A stretch of 64,000 nucleotides of DNA from NCBI RefSeq assembly GCF_050948175.1, contig NC_135194.1:10160033-10224032 (forward strand). Reading direction: 5' to 3'. Below are positions 47,761 to 60,708 of this stretch, in pieces; within the stretch, counting starts at the first letter, position 1; every line of letters begins with the position of its first letter. Made by a program: the position numbers and the translations under genes. Under the pieces are notes generated by a model that saw nothing but the letters and a program-made list of their open reading frames with translations, had not been told where the DNA came from and made no database searches. Source of the DNA: Xylocopa sonorina. Its lineage: Eukaryota; Arthropoda; Insecta; Hymenoptera; Apidae.

Positions 47761-50080
47761 GATGCTTCATCGAATCGGAAAGGCATTACCGCGAAACGAC
47801 GCCCAGACTGACACTTTTTCGAGGTGAAAAGAATTTTCGGTCCACGGACAGAGAACCGTGTCGCCTGGCGTCATCGAATGCGAACGAATTCGCTCGTTAA
47901 TGCCCATCGAACCGTGGAAATTCTCACTTGATCGCACTGATAATCTCGCGATATCGCACAGTGAAACATTGTGAATGGGGATACAGGCGCGACGCGCACC
48001 TAAATAACTTAACAGCTTCTCGCGCTCCGGTTTTAAATATTCGCTGTCACGAATTTCACAGAATTTCACGAGAAATTACGATCTCTAATTCAATATGGAT
48101 CCATTTAAAAAGAGAACGCTCTAAAAAGCTAATTAACTTAGTTCACACGATTATGAGAGTAATATTTCTCTCTGCTACGGGCGTTAATATACAAGAAAGT
48201 TTTATTGTTCGAGGTGTATAAAAATGTGTGTTTGCATTATAAATTATCCGCTTTGTACAAAGATACACAAAGGATTTGCCATTCAACTCGTTAACGTCGC
48301 ACTCCCCTAATCTAATTACGTTAATTAACCGCGAGCAAGAAATAAAATTTCGTTGGTACCATTAATAAACTCTGTTACAAATCGAGTGAAACTTCTTCTA
48401 AACGGACAATCGTAATTACGTTTCAGATATTGCCGTTTCATCTTACTCGATCAATTAACGTCGAAACGGCTCCCGTTATAAGGAACATAATAACAACCAT
48501 TAAGTATCACCGCATACTTTGTGCCGAGAAAAACAGCATCAGTTGTGATAATTAAAATAGCCGCGTAATTGCGAAAGGAAATTGTCCGTCGCCTCGGATG
48601 TTCGTTATAACAGTATCTGATAATTGGCGATGAGACGGCCCTTAAGCCGACGTCTTATTTGTGCGCCACGTTTGACGATCACCTTTTGCTCGCGAATGCA
48701 TCCAATTAAAGAAATTTCTCGCACGAAACCAACGGCTAGAAGGGGCGATATTGATGCCCCGACGCAGTTTCCCGCGTGGAAACTGCACTACGCTCCTCTG
48801 TCGAACAGCATCTGCTGTCGAAGCTAACCGTTAGCCGCCTCGAGGGTATCTTATTTGCAGCCATGTTGCGCGACATGTAATTACGTGTTAGCGAACCTAG
48901 ATATTCTAATTGGTCTATTGTGTAATAGAATAATGACTCGAAGGAAAATGTTACTTCGATGTGGTACCTTTCGCGTTGATGTCACCACTTTATATTGTAA
49001 AAGTGTGGTTAACCTTTCGAGGGACACTGCACCTATGTGCACATTTACAAATTCTTTTAGAGAGGATCTAATGTCACAAATTGTGTTTTATTCAAAGAGA
49101 TTACACGTGTACATATGCGTCAGTGTCCTGTAGCACAAGTCGTATTAAGTTGCATTTTAGTACCTATAAAATTGGTAATAAAAGGCGCATCTGTTCTGCG
49201 CATACCGATAAGGACGATACCTACTATTATCTTGTACCAATAACTAGAACTCATTAGTAGGATGACTTTGATGCCTGAAACCCGTAAAAAATCGCGATAA
49301 CGTACAAACAGGATGTAATGACAAACACAACTGGTTACGAAGTCGTTAGGAATTGTCGACTCGCATGAAAATGCTTGCAATTTCTAGACAAGCTTACGCG
49401 CAAGTACTTCCTGCAGCATCCGCAAGAAATGCATTAGAAGTCAAAAGTAAGTTCGAACAGCCGCGTATCTTTCTTGACGAAATTTAAATAACCTAATCAA
49501 TGTCCGACAGCGATGTCACGTAGCACAAAAAAAAGTCGCTTCACGCATGTCGCTCGAAATCGCGAAACGCTGACGGGGTACACATCAGGTAACTCGATCT
49601 GATAAATGCAACGCGGACGTCTGAACGACGAAATAAGAAGAATTCGCGTTTCCGTGTAACTATTATTAGAAAAGAATGCGACGAGTCCGGCGGAGGACTC
49701 GTGTGGTCAGTTAATCTGGTTTCCGAATGACGGGAATCTTCGTCGACTTTATCGCAATCATTGACAGCAACCGATTTCCCTGTGACAAATAAATGCAATT
49801 TGTACACGACTGAACAGGATAATTTTCTCGCGAACGACGAAACGAAAAATACCTCGAATGCGTGCTCGTTGAACTCGAACGAAACTACGAGAAAGGCTAA
49901 TTCTACTTTTGAAATCTGAGGACGAGAGAACTCGCTTAATTTATATATGCTCTCATTTGCGTTTTACCGTGCAAGTCTTCTGTCCCAATTAGCGTGACAC
50001 CTGGCGCGGGTGAATCTCGAATGGTCGATCCGCCCGGAAATAAGTCCTGGTCCAACCTCTGCTCTGGCACCTCTCATACG
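47761..50080. other. AT-rich non-coding stretch
   Basis: 48300-48640 has several TTAATTAA and TAATTA cores that could be regulatory. Nothing else recognised. Confidence 0.55.
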
Positions 50081-50082
50081 AC

Positions 50083-51012
50083 TTAATGCGCTACAAGAAC
50101 TCGCAATAAACCACTAAGTGAAACGACAGTGTGAAAGTACGAGATCTTTCTCTGAAATAAACCAAAAATAAAAGTGAATAAATACTTCCTTCTTTGAGCA
50201 GTGAATAGACGAGTATAAAAATTAGTTAATGAACGAATGAATACAATTTTTATGCTCGCTTTGAAAACTTTGGAGTTATAGATCTCGCAAAAGAGAGCTT
50301 TAAAAGCCTCGAGAACTTTAACTATCAAATGGACAACAAAATAAATGATATAATTGCAGGGTACAAAATTAATTTTAAAACTCTGAACTGTATCTTTCCA
50401 AATTCCTCGTTTCGATATCAGTATCCAAGAAACGCGGGTGCAACCCTTTCGAATTCCGCTTAACTCCGGTTCCGTCCGATATTCATAGCGGTTGCAACCC
50501 CTAACAGGCCACGTCACTGGTTGCAGCCTGTCAATATCCATCGGAGCGATCGAGGAATCGTAAGAATTCTTGGCCGGCTGCGCATCGATACGTCGAAACG
50601 AGCCAATATCGCGGCTGTATGCGCTCGTTCCGATACGGATACGTCGCATTAGTCGAGTGTTTCGGGTGGAGAACCTCGAATGGATAACTACGCCATGGTC
50701 GTCGTTTCGACACGGAAACAGCCACGACAATGACAACCGTGGCCAGCCGTGGAACACAATTTGCTTGTCGCTGCATACGCTACTCTGCATAGCGTATACG
50801 TAGTTCGAAAGCAGTGTGATTTTCCATCGTCGAACAAAGAATTTGTTAAGTTTTAACCCTTTCCACTCGGATGTCCTCTCTGGTAAATTGCTGGCACAGT
50901 TCAGTTTCTCTTCACCTGATCGTATCTGAAATAGAAAATTATTACTCTGCGTCTGTCGCAATTGTATCTTTGTATATCTCTGAATGCGATATCTCGAGAA
51001 CTTTTTCATCAT
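50083..51012 (-). CDS. unrecognised 309-codon open frame, the longest ATG-led frame in the window
   Basis: Open for about 314 codons between stops in DNA of ordinary composition, so its length is not explained by GC-richness. The first two codons after GTG-Glu-Asn are ATG-ATG with A at -3, the likely start if translated. The N-terminal two thirds is basic, with many Arg, Ser and Tyr. About residues 220-238 form a hydrophobic stretch, followed by a basic, Phe-rich C-terminus with further hydrophobic patches near the end. No signal peptide, conserved Cys pattern or catalytic motif is recognisable, and it does not resemble a family I know. Codon use shows no strong bias. It could be a lineage-specific single-exon gene, a relic of a mobile-element frame, or a chance frame. 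Confidence 0.17.
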   Translation of the reverse strand: MMKKFSRYRIQRYTKIQLRQTQSNNFLFQIRSGEEKLNCASNLPERTSEWKGLKLNKFFVRRWKITLLSNYVYAMQSSVCSDKQIVFHGWPRLSLSWLFPCRNDDHGVVIHSRFSTRNTRLMRRIRIGTSAYSRDIGSFRRIDAQPAKNSYDSSIAPMDIDRLQPVTWPVRGCNRYEYRTEPELSGIRKGCTRVSWILISKRGIWKDTVQSFKINFVPCNYIIYFVVHLIVKVLEAFKALFCEIYNSKVFKASIKIVFIRSLTNFYTRLFTAQRRKYLFTFIFGLFQRKISYFHTVVSLSGLLRVLVAH

Positions 51013-51021
51013 ATTTTCCAC

Positions 51022-53840
51022 GCATTAGCAATTTTAAATAGCAAAGTTTCTTCGCAGTTGGTTTAGTCACTTCGTTTAAGTAAGTGCTTCACCGCTTGGA
51101 CGTTGCCTCTGTTTCCGCTGCCGTTGCGAAGCGGATCACTGAGCTGAAAATTAATCAAGCACGAAGATCGCGTCCTATTCCCAAATAACTGCACACGTCC
51201 GAGTTGTGTGCCGCTACCGGAGGATTTATGGAAGCTTCTGGCCGCCATAGCGGCTTCCCTGCGACAGTCGTTCCAGAACGAAACGCCAGTTAGTGGCTTC
51301 TCTGGACCATACTTTGGATCGAGTCGCAGCCACCCTCTCCGATTGTTTCGCGTACGAAGTCGCGCGTCAATAATTGGGTACGCGTTTCGAGCTGCGCCTC
51401 TTTAATCGACAGCCGCACTGGCGACAGTCAGTCGTCCTTCACGGTGGAAGCATGCGTTTAATGAGTTAGCTTCGCGTACAGCCGAACCGCAGTTAACCGA
51501 TTAAAGCGACGAAGTACGATGCGGTAACTTCGCGATGTGGCAAACTCTTAAATTGAACTTCAAGTTCAACAGGAACGGAAGGTGACGGGAATGGATAAAT
51601 TGCAGCGTCGTTTAATGGATTCGTCCATCGAAGTGACCGAAGACAATGTCTTCGCAAGATCTCTACGCATGTATCAAATATACAACGTGAATATTTTATA
51701 CGCGAAACACTCGAAACGAGGATATAATTTTGATTTCAAAATATCGCTAGTTCCTGAAACTGGATGTTTCGCTATTCGATTCAACTATTTTATCATGGCT
51801 CGACTAGTGCCATAAAAAAAAGGCCTTGGCAGGCGCTATTGCTTCGAAACTTTTTATCAACGGCGCAGATCTGTGCCAAGGAATATTCGTGCAACAAGGT
51901 AATATGCAATGGTTCGGTAATATGCGATACCTGGGCTGGCTGGTTCCAGCCTCTTGATATCGATTCCAGCAATACGATACATCGCGAGACTCCATCCTGT
52001 TTGGCCCGTGCGAGCTAAATTCTCTCTCGTGAAACGGCGGAAAAAATCCGGCTACGTGGCTCGAGGAACGTGATCGAGGCGGGTTAGGATCACGTCTTAA
52101 GGTCGGCTCTTCCGGTGGATTAACCTTGCGAAATTTCGTCCACGCTGAGGTTGCTTGTTCAACGCGTTGATGGATTTATTGGAAAACTAATTGATTAGAC
52201 TTGAGGGATGGTTTTAGAGTGGACCGTGCGTGTAGTTTGTTCTGGGTATTTGTATTACGGCTTAGGATTTAGGGTCGACCTATGCAAATACCCGTACGGG
52301 GCGCGAAGGACTTGGAAAGTTGTTCGTGTAAATTTGCGCGCGTTAAATTGAACGAATGATTTTAATAAATGTCTGCACGGAGCTATAACGTGGCGTAATA
52401 TAATGAAATTAATTACGGTTTTAATTACAGCGCGGCTGTAAGAATCCAATAATTTATGATTAAACAGTAACGAGAGGCGACTGAAGTGTACGAAATAAAA
52501 TTGAGAGTTGATAATTACGAAGTTAATGATATAACGCAACTTCTGCGTAACGCGTAACAATTTTATCTACTTATTTCATTATTCATTTATTATTCGTTTA
52601 TTGGATACAAATTTCAAAAACTATTCTCATAATCTCTTCTCTCAGATTAACGAGAAGACTTCTCAGAGTTAAATGTTTAAATAACTAGTAACAAACTATC
52701 TGCGTAGACTCGCGACCCCTGGTGATTCAGTCGCGGTTTGGGATCGTTACCAGAAACCTACTTCGAAATTCTTCATTCGCGCAATTAAATCACTTCATCA
52801 GTTTCAGCGGGTCGAATGCTGAAAGAGGTTTCGCACGGCCGATTTCTCGTGCCAGTTCTCTAAAGAGAGCACTCTTTTCGCGGCCCTGCCGCCTGTACAT
52901 ATTTTCTGATTACGTGGCCAACGTCCACCGGAAGCACCTTCGCCTTTCATCCCCCATCGCGTACCCTGTTCCACGTCGAGGCCGCCCTTTCACGGTAGAA
53001 CTAATTAATTGTAGCGGCATCCACCGAGGCTCGTCACGCTCCTCCGGCGCCTTGCCCTTGGGGAAAAATGTCCGTCGTCCCGGTCTCTCGTTCGTTGCTC
53101 CTCGTTTCCTCCTTCCAATCTCGTCGCAGTCAGCGAGGCTGGGACTCCGTGACTCGGTCACTTTCTGTAATTTCGCGACGCGGTTCTCGGAAGACAAGTA
53201 AATCTGGTAATTAAGCTGCGAACGCTTGTTATTAAGGACACGTGCAATTAGAGCAGGTCATTAGCGGTGGCTGTTGCTAAATTCTGGCGAATCAGTGGTC
53301 CCTCGCGAACCAGTTGCAAGAGAGCTGTTGATTCGACAGCGAAACGCATTACCACTTCCGTTCCTGTGTTTAGAAGTGTTAATACGAGTAATTATCCGTT
53401 TTTATCATTTCTAATTGCACGAGAATAATCACGGTATCCTTTACGACGTTGTAATAGCAGTCGATTAGATTAATTTCCAGTCGCCAGTAATTTCGACTAA
53501 TTTTATACAAATAATTAGGTATGTAGGTTATGGAGTATATAAATATGAATCATACGAAGAACTATTTCAGCTATATAGAAACAGACAACAGTATCTCGAA
53601 GGGGTTAAGAACACCGTAATCAGACTGGTCCTCGTTATCGAACACACTTTCATCCCCCAAAGGATCACCGTTTTCACGCCAGGCTCTCCGCTTATCTCGT
53701 GGCAAGCCGATAGGGAGAACAAAGGAATTCGTCGCCAGGCACGTGAACGCGCGTTCTGTGACGAAAGGGCGACGTTAATGCATAATCGAGGCCGTAACGC
53801 GGCCATTCTACTCTCGTTCTCAGCTCGCGTTTGAGGGGCA
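51022..53840. other. non-coding stretch
   Basis: Alternates moderate and AT-rich composition. A 159-codon plus frame (52722-53201) overlaps a 95-codon minus frame; both are Arg/Ser-rich. No RNA or repeat identified. Confidence 0.5.
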
Positions 53841-54150
53841 CGGTGATATGTTGGGACCGCGGCCTAAGCGAACGGCGCTACGCTCTTTCGTGCCGTTTAT
53901 CGTCCGCATTCCATTGGAACGAGCGCTAGATAACGCCAGGAGACATTCCACCGAGGGCGGAAAAAATGGCGGGCGGTTAGAGGCGTCTCCTCCGGCTGGC
54001 CGCTGCGCGCTGTCCGCCCGCGAAAATTACGGGGGAGCGTAAAAATCGCACGGAACCGAATCGCGTCGAGTTGACTGCGATACCCGCGTCGCCCAGACTT
54101 CTTCGTGTACGGACCTGGGTAACTCGAGTGCAACGTTGCCAGAACATTCC
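53841..54150. other. GC-rich island
   Basis: CG-dense with overlapping short frames on both strands and no domain. Confidence 0.45.
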
Positions 54151-54472
54151 CCTGCCGTCGAGGAACGGTGACGTTACGTGGTACTGTATGCGCACCAGAT
54201 GGATGCGATTCATATGCGCTTTGAGCACTCTGGCTGTTGGAGATAGATGGTCTTTTATTTGAACTCCTAAATTTACAAGCGACTAGAAAAGCGACTTTTG
54301 TTGAGCGCGATTTTGTCGAATGGGTGTCCGCGTACTGCGTTGAATTAGTATAAATTTGAAGTTCGTCGTGTGTTGTATTGTACTTGCTACCCTTTTACTT
54401 TCTACTTCTGGTAGCGCAATGTTACTAGAACGTGCCATTTTGTGGTAAAAGTCTGACTATGTTTATAATTTA

Positions 54473-54647
54473 TTTATATGGAAACTGTGTTATAAGAGAC
54501 TTCGAAGTAAGTAAAATATGAATCAGAACCTTCTGCGTTGTATGAAAATTGCATTCTCGAAACAGCAATTTATAATGCATACAGTTATGGGGTAGAATTT
54601 TAGGTTCGCGTTATATGGAAACCGCGTTATAAGAGTGTCACGTTGTA
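54473..54647. repeat. two short arrays with 16-bp period (TTATA core)
   Basis: The left part has TTTATA at 54473 and GTTATA at 54489. The right part has GTTATA at 54610 and 54626 and GTTGTA at 54642, all exactly 16 bases apart. The string TATATGGAAAC.G.GTTATAAGAG is shared by both parts, which lie about 137 bases apart. This indicates a degenerate tandem array or a duplicated pair of 16-bp units. Confidence 0.75.
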
Positions 54648-57600
54648 GGAGTTGTCTGTGTTATCTGTTCTATAAAAATGAAAGAACGGAAAACTTTCGT
54701 AAACGCTTTCATCCACGCGATATTTTTTGATAATCTGCCCGGACGGTGCAGATATCGACTATTTATCAAAGCAATATTTGTTTCACGAGTTTCATCGAGC
54801 GTTTAAAACTGAAAAAAATGAAAAAAGATATTGTTTTTATATACATACGGAAAAAAGAGAGGAAATTAAAACTCTTTAGTAAACAAAGTCTGAACAAACT
54901 TCGAAGGTATTTAAAAAAAGAGAGATTAATCAATTTTTACGCGTACAGTAAAAAGAATGTACAAGTTTGAAAGTTGGTTCATTCGTTTACTCGGATTAGA
55001 CGTTTCTCACGTAACAAATTTTAAATCGAATCCTCTGCTATGCGAAGCATTCGACCGCTTCAATTATTACTAACCTAATGGCACAGTCTTAACTAGAGTG
55101 CATTAGTTCATCACATCGTGTTATTAGATCAACCGTGCCGACTGCATAATAGAACACGATCGTGCAGCAATTCGTCACAGTTAAACGCTTATAAATATCT
55201 TTACAGCGTTAGAATAAAAGGCCTCATATTAAAAATTAATTCAACGTACGAATTAAAAAATTGTTTAACAATTTCAGCACAAAATTAGATAACCATATAC
55301 ATTTATAAAACTCGCGAATCTGTAAGAAAATCCTAGAAGCAATTAAAAGAAAGCGATACGAATAGAAACTCGTTACAAAAGGCACCCTTAAAGGAAGATG
55401 GAGGCAGAAATCTGCTGTTCCCTGAGGCTCGTAAATTAAAAGTTTCCGCTTAACAGGACAGTTCTCCTGCATGAAAAACTTTCTCACCTTAAATTCAAGA
55501 ATACACCCGAAGCTGTAAAACAGTTGTTCATACATTAACCATGCACATCAAACTGCACAATTTTTATAGCGTTGTGAAACAACGATTACCAGCCAGCTGC
55601 ATAACGAACGATACACGCGCAACTGTATCTCTATAAAAGTGTTTTAGTATACAAGGGTGCCCCGTGTGCGACAAGTGAAGGTGCGATGATGAAAATTGAT
55701 CAAGGATAGAATTATGTACAACGGCGGCTATAGACGTCCAGCAATTTTTAGAAAAAATTTATTAGAAAAAATAAGTAACATTATTCTGTAAGTTTGAAAT
55801 GTACCTCGCGTTGAAATTAATGGTAATTTTCATTACCTTCGAGTCTCGCGAGAGACTCCAGGCCTTGGCAAGTCGAACGAGTCGAAAAATCGTTCTTCGC
55901 AACAGAGAAATTTCAGAAGCAGTCGCCACTGTGTCAGCCAGTTTGTAAAGATGGGAGCAAATCGAATAAATCCGGCTTATTCATCGATCGATCGTAATAG
56001 GCAAAAGATTTCTGTTTCTCCACGCTGAAATGGCAAACAAAGTTGTTCAGTGCTGGGCGAAACGCGACCAGCTTCAGCGGAGAAGAAGCAAGCGCGCGTA
56101 ACTTATTGTTACTCTTTACAGCGGACAGGCGTGATAAGAATAGGGCCGCGAAGAAAGTGACAGTTTAATGCTTGTTTTGCGATAGCAACCTGCCGTCTTG
56201 TTACCGTTCGCTGTTCTTCCCGCTTCCACTTTTCTTTTTTTTTTGTTGCTCCAACTGAAGAATAACATTTTCCGAGGGACTAAAGCGCGCCTCGCGCGGC
56301 CCATTCCGTTGCCATTCATTTTATGGAAATTGAGCAATTTAATCTGGCAAAGTTGACTTCGAAGTTCCCTGTAGTTATACGAAAGATTCCTAGAGTGCTT
56401 TTATTCTCGTATATCTCTGGATTATAACGCCTTATTTGATTTCGTGTTTCAATTGAAATTTATGCGACTCGATATCTTACTTGCAATTATTCGAGATTAC
56501 ACGAAGACTTTTCAAAATTGCTGCTCTTCACTTCACGATCGATATGTTCGAAGAAAATGAAACAAATCTTCGGTTCTTTCGTTCATTCTTTTGCTACTCT
56601 GACGATGACTCGAGTTAATCGCGTTTAACGTGCTACTTGAAAAGTATCTGTTAGCTAAGATCACCTAAAGTGCCGTAACGATACCAGAAAAATACGATTA
56701 CAATTACAGGGTCACAATTGCGTAACGATAAATTCAATTACGGACGAGCGAGTCGCGAAACAAGTGGCGGGAGTATTCGCGTATCGCGTGTTAATTTTAA
56801 TAGATCGCACAGTCGATATAATCACGGTCGAGTCTCGCTTGTGCATAAACACCGGCGTCGCGGTATCTACGTACGTTGAAATGACGCTTACGCGTTATCA
56901 ACTGTGTCCGTGGCACACGTTCCATCGTTATCAGCGTTACTGTGAGCTCATTGAGTGTCATACCAGTTCGATGAGTCTGCATGTCGTTTGATGAGTTCAA
57001 GCTGAATTTCGTCGGTTCGTTCGAAGTCTAACCTCGTGGGACCAGTGCGTCTAATAAGAAACACTTTCGCATCGGGTAAGATGAACCTCTGTTTTCCATT
57101 CGTCGTGCTCTTTTTCCATATTTTTCGCTCGTTTCGCGTAATCCGGAAATAGATTGATTCTCGTTGAATTTGGGACCGCGCGTCGCTTCTTCGACGCGAG
57201 AACCGTGTCGAGGCTCTCGGAAAGAAATGGCCACCCGGATAATGTCGCTCGGAGTAAATTGCTTTACTGCGAAGCGACTTCGTGCAGCAAACTGTAATCG
57301 CGTTTTATTACGTTCGTTTTCTTCGACTCGTTCGAGTACGAAGGTATTTTTTATCGAACAGCCGGGCTTAATGATCCGTGTAATTCTTGAGGAGCCTTAG
57401 TCTCTTTTATTGCGTACTTTATGACGTGCTTTTGGGACTCGTTCGTAATGAAATCATTAGTTTGGAATTAGGGGGACGTTCGAATGTCGTATCTATCGTA
57501 TATACAATGAAAGACAGGCCGCTCGTTAGTGGGGGAATATTTGCTTTTTCGTCATTAAACGAATCGATTGTACATGTTCTAATATTATGGTTGAAGGTAT

Positions 57601-57800
57601 GCAGTAAAAAATAAAAGGTAACGGACATCCTTCTATAATTGAGTCTTCAGTTGCTTAATTAACTTTTAATTAATCGAGTGAAACAACGAAGCAACGTTTG
57701 ATATTTATCTAGTCGTGAAAAGAAACGAAACTACTTCATACAACTTCATTTCACGTCACGTTTCGAAATATAACATCTACATCGTAATAATATATAACCA
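54648..57800. other. AT-rich non-coding stretch
   Basis: 54420-55820 is strongly AT-rich. GTAAGTAA at 54506 is a donor-type string without a supported exon. No gene or structured RNA recognised. Confidence 0.55.
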
Positions 57801-58053
57801 TTCTCTTCCCCGTGTCTGTGATACAGGGTGTTTTTAACACAGAACTATTGAATATTACATTGTACATAGAACACAGTGAGTTATACGTAGAAATTAGTGA
57901 AATACTCTTGGACAACGGTGCGCAAGGGGAGAAACGGTATACCGCGGGGTGAAACATCAGCCTCGCTACCGGTTTCGAAATCGACCGTCGGTAGTCGATC
58001 GAAACGCGACACGGGCCGCGAATATTATCTCTGCGTGTTAACGCGACACCAAG

Positions 58054-58092
58054 CCGGGCATTTGCATAATGCACGTAAACAGGAGAGCCCGG
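58054..58092. promoter_or_regulatory. candidate regulatory element: POU octamer and forkhead motif inside a dyad
   Basis: ATTTGCAT (58060-58067, the POU octamer core) runs into AATGCA, and GTAAACA (58075-58081, forkhead core) follows within eight bases. The pair is bracketed by CCGGGC (58054-58059) and GCCCGG (58087-58092), an exact six-base inverted repeat. Clustered motifs are suggestive only. Confidence 0.22.
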
Positions 58093-59255
58093 ATATTTCG
58101 TCGGGCGTTGTTTAATTATCCAAGGCGACGCAGCGGTAACTGCCTTCGACCTTTCCATAACAAATCCCGAGCATACTGTTTAATTGGCATATAAATGATC
58201 CCAGGACAATTCCACCGCGAGTGGATACGCCGTAGTCCGCTTGATCTGAAAGTACGTGTCGCGAGTAATGCGAATTATTGGTTTAAAAACCACCCCTCAG
58301 TTCCGTGATCCGTCTTCGTTAATGGCCACTCTAGATTTTCTCTGCGACGAGACTAACGATCAGCTATCTTTTTTGGAAACTTTTCTTCGTTCTTTTCGAC
58401 ATGTTTTTCATTTCTCTTCGAGCCTCAGATCAATCCCTACGCGATCATGGAACGCGTGCGTCCTCGCGTCTCATCTTGAGATGTCGAGAACGTAATTTGA
58501 AACACATTTTTCATGTAACGATATCTAGTAAAATCATTTTTTGCGTTAGTTCATACGTTTATTTGGAATGTCACGTGGAAAGGTGGATATTTCGCTTGTG
58601 CAGCTTGTTACGGCTGCTAGAGCCAAACAGAGGGTAGCCTACGATTGAACGCATCAGTGGACAGCTAATAGAAGGAGCCGAAGGATACGCAAACGTGGTC
58701 GAACCACTGTGCAACGTACGTTCATTGAGAGCCACTTGGGTTAAGGACGGTGAACCTCGTAATTTGCTATCGATGATACGTGTACCTTGATTGATGCGCA
58801 ATACCCATCGGTTAAGCTATTAAACGAGCGACGCTTGTTTCGCTGTTTTAACACCGAAATCGCGGAAGCTCGGCGAATTTCAAATGAGAATTACTCTCGC
58901 GAGCAGGAACAATCGCCGCTCCTTTTTATTCTGTTGGCTCGACATTGAGAGAAGTTCTCGATCAGAGTAATAAATTTCAGATCAAACATCCCTCACCCAA
59001 CGGACCCCTCTTAGAACGCCAATAATCTCTGACATCGACCCAGATTCTTTTTATCGTTTCCGATGTGTCGAATAATTCCAAGGGTAATTCGCACACTCGC
59101 ATTCTATTTTTTTTTAAAAAGCTAAAAGAGCTCCCTCTGTTTAAATGCGTTTTAATAATTAAACTTTAATTCGAGCTTCAAAGTTATCCGAGAGTAATAA
59201 TTAATCGCGTCTCTCCGCTACGTGAATTAATACAAAATACATGAACAGTGGTAGC
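58093..59255. other. non-coding stretch
   Basis: Short unrecognised frames. AT-rich from 59100. Nothing else seen. Confidence 0.55.
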
Positions 59256-59261
59256 TCGATA

Positions 59262-59305
59262 TACGTCTGCTTTGGAATACGTCCAATTCGGGGTACGTCC
59301 TGTTT
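59262..59305. repeat. 16-bp-period array, three units (TACGTC core)
   Basis: TACGTC occurs at 59262, 59278 and 59294, exactly 16 bases apart, with partly conserved spacers (GCTTTGGA, AATTCGGG, TGTTTGGA). A related GGACGTGA follows out of register. The same period occurs at 54610-54647. Confidence 0.75.
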
Positions 59306-59312
59306 GGACGTG

Positions 59313-60700
59313 ACTGCTGGGTGTACGACACAAATTTTTTCTGTGAATTTCGAGGTCGTTTTTAAATAATTATCTCAGAGGGTAAATTAAATTAACAGTC
59401 AACCGTAGGGTACCACTGTGTTCTCTGGTAAAATATGCTTTCATTGATTAAGTACGTCAATCAGAAATACCAAAAGAGTATCGAAATTGAATTTTAGAAA
59501 CTGAAAATGGAAAATCTCCTATTTCGAATAACATACCGCTAGAAGTACGGTTTCTATTCTGTTAAAAAACAAAAGCCGCGTGAATCACGCTTTCCTCTTG
59601 CGCAACAGCCTCTTTTCAAAAGTGGCGGTTATCTGAAATCACGGTAAGTAGGAACGTTACGACCGTGGATGTCGTAAATTTAACCGTCGGGCTGAATCCA
59701 GTGCTTATCGATCGAACCTGACCCTAATATCTGTCTCTGTGCTCTCTCACCTTCGAATCTGGCTAATCAGGAACAAATGGATCGCGAGCCGTACCCGTTC
59801 TATCATGTGCAAACAATTATCTAGATTAGATATCTTCACAGACGTGTCGGTTACGCACGCACTTGCACCATCGCGTACAACTAAATACCAAGTCACAGAG
59901 TACGCGATTGGCCATCGAGGTCTGGCCAAGAAATTCGTGACGCGAATATTCGCTCGTGAATTTTCAAGCTCGATCCTTCGACTCGAGCGTGGCGCGCTCG
60001 CAACTCTGCACGTCGAACCGTTATTTCTATACCTGCCACCATTTTACTTTCAAAGTGGTAACAAAAAATAATACATATTCCATAAGTTATAAACTTGCAT
60101 TATAGCATCCATGAATAATCGATTTGCATATTCTCGATAACGCCGCGGCGTTTAAGGAACTACCCGCGTACGCCATGTTCTCGCGCAACGTGCCTGCAAC
60201 CGAGAAAGAAAACTTTCGAAACCGCCAAGGTTACTATCCGCGAGTATCTGTCGGACAAACGTGCTTCTATTTAGTTATCTGCGAAACTGAATCGCGCATA
60301 ATTACCAAGCGTTGGCTACGTGTCCGAGAAACCAGTTGTAATTCAATAACGAGTCCGCGAAAGTGCAAATATGGCCGACGTAATAATCGCAGAAGTCAAT
60401 AACATCGATATTCTGCACGCGTTGAATTATGACGACCATTCGTTTCCTAATTAAGCGATAGATGTTAATACCGTTCTTGATATTAGTATCACTAATAATT
60501 GATCGTACGATATTGTAGAAAGTAACAAACCTCCTCTGCTATCTATACAGGATGAAATCTATAAATCCATTGTAGTGTGCTCGATCAACCCCATATTTCG
60601 AAATGGAAAGGATGCTATTTTACAACTTAAGTCGCAGTTTCAATTGTTAGTGCCGATCGTGTGTTGTAATGCAAGATGCAACATTCGTAACGACAGGAAG
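59313..60700. other. non-coding stretch
   Basis: CACG followed by GTAAGTAG at 59644 is donor-like with no identifiable exon. A 110-codon plus frame (59739-60071) is unrecognised. Confidence 0.5.
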
Positions 60701-60708
60701 CCAACAAA

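Noticed and set aside
31885..57835. ACAGGGTGT at about 31886 and 57824, a string seen at ends of some insect elements
   Set aside because: A nine-base match occurring twice is near chance expectation, and no terminal inverted partner was found.
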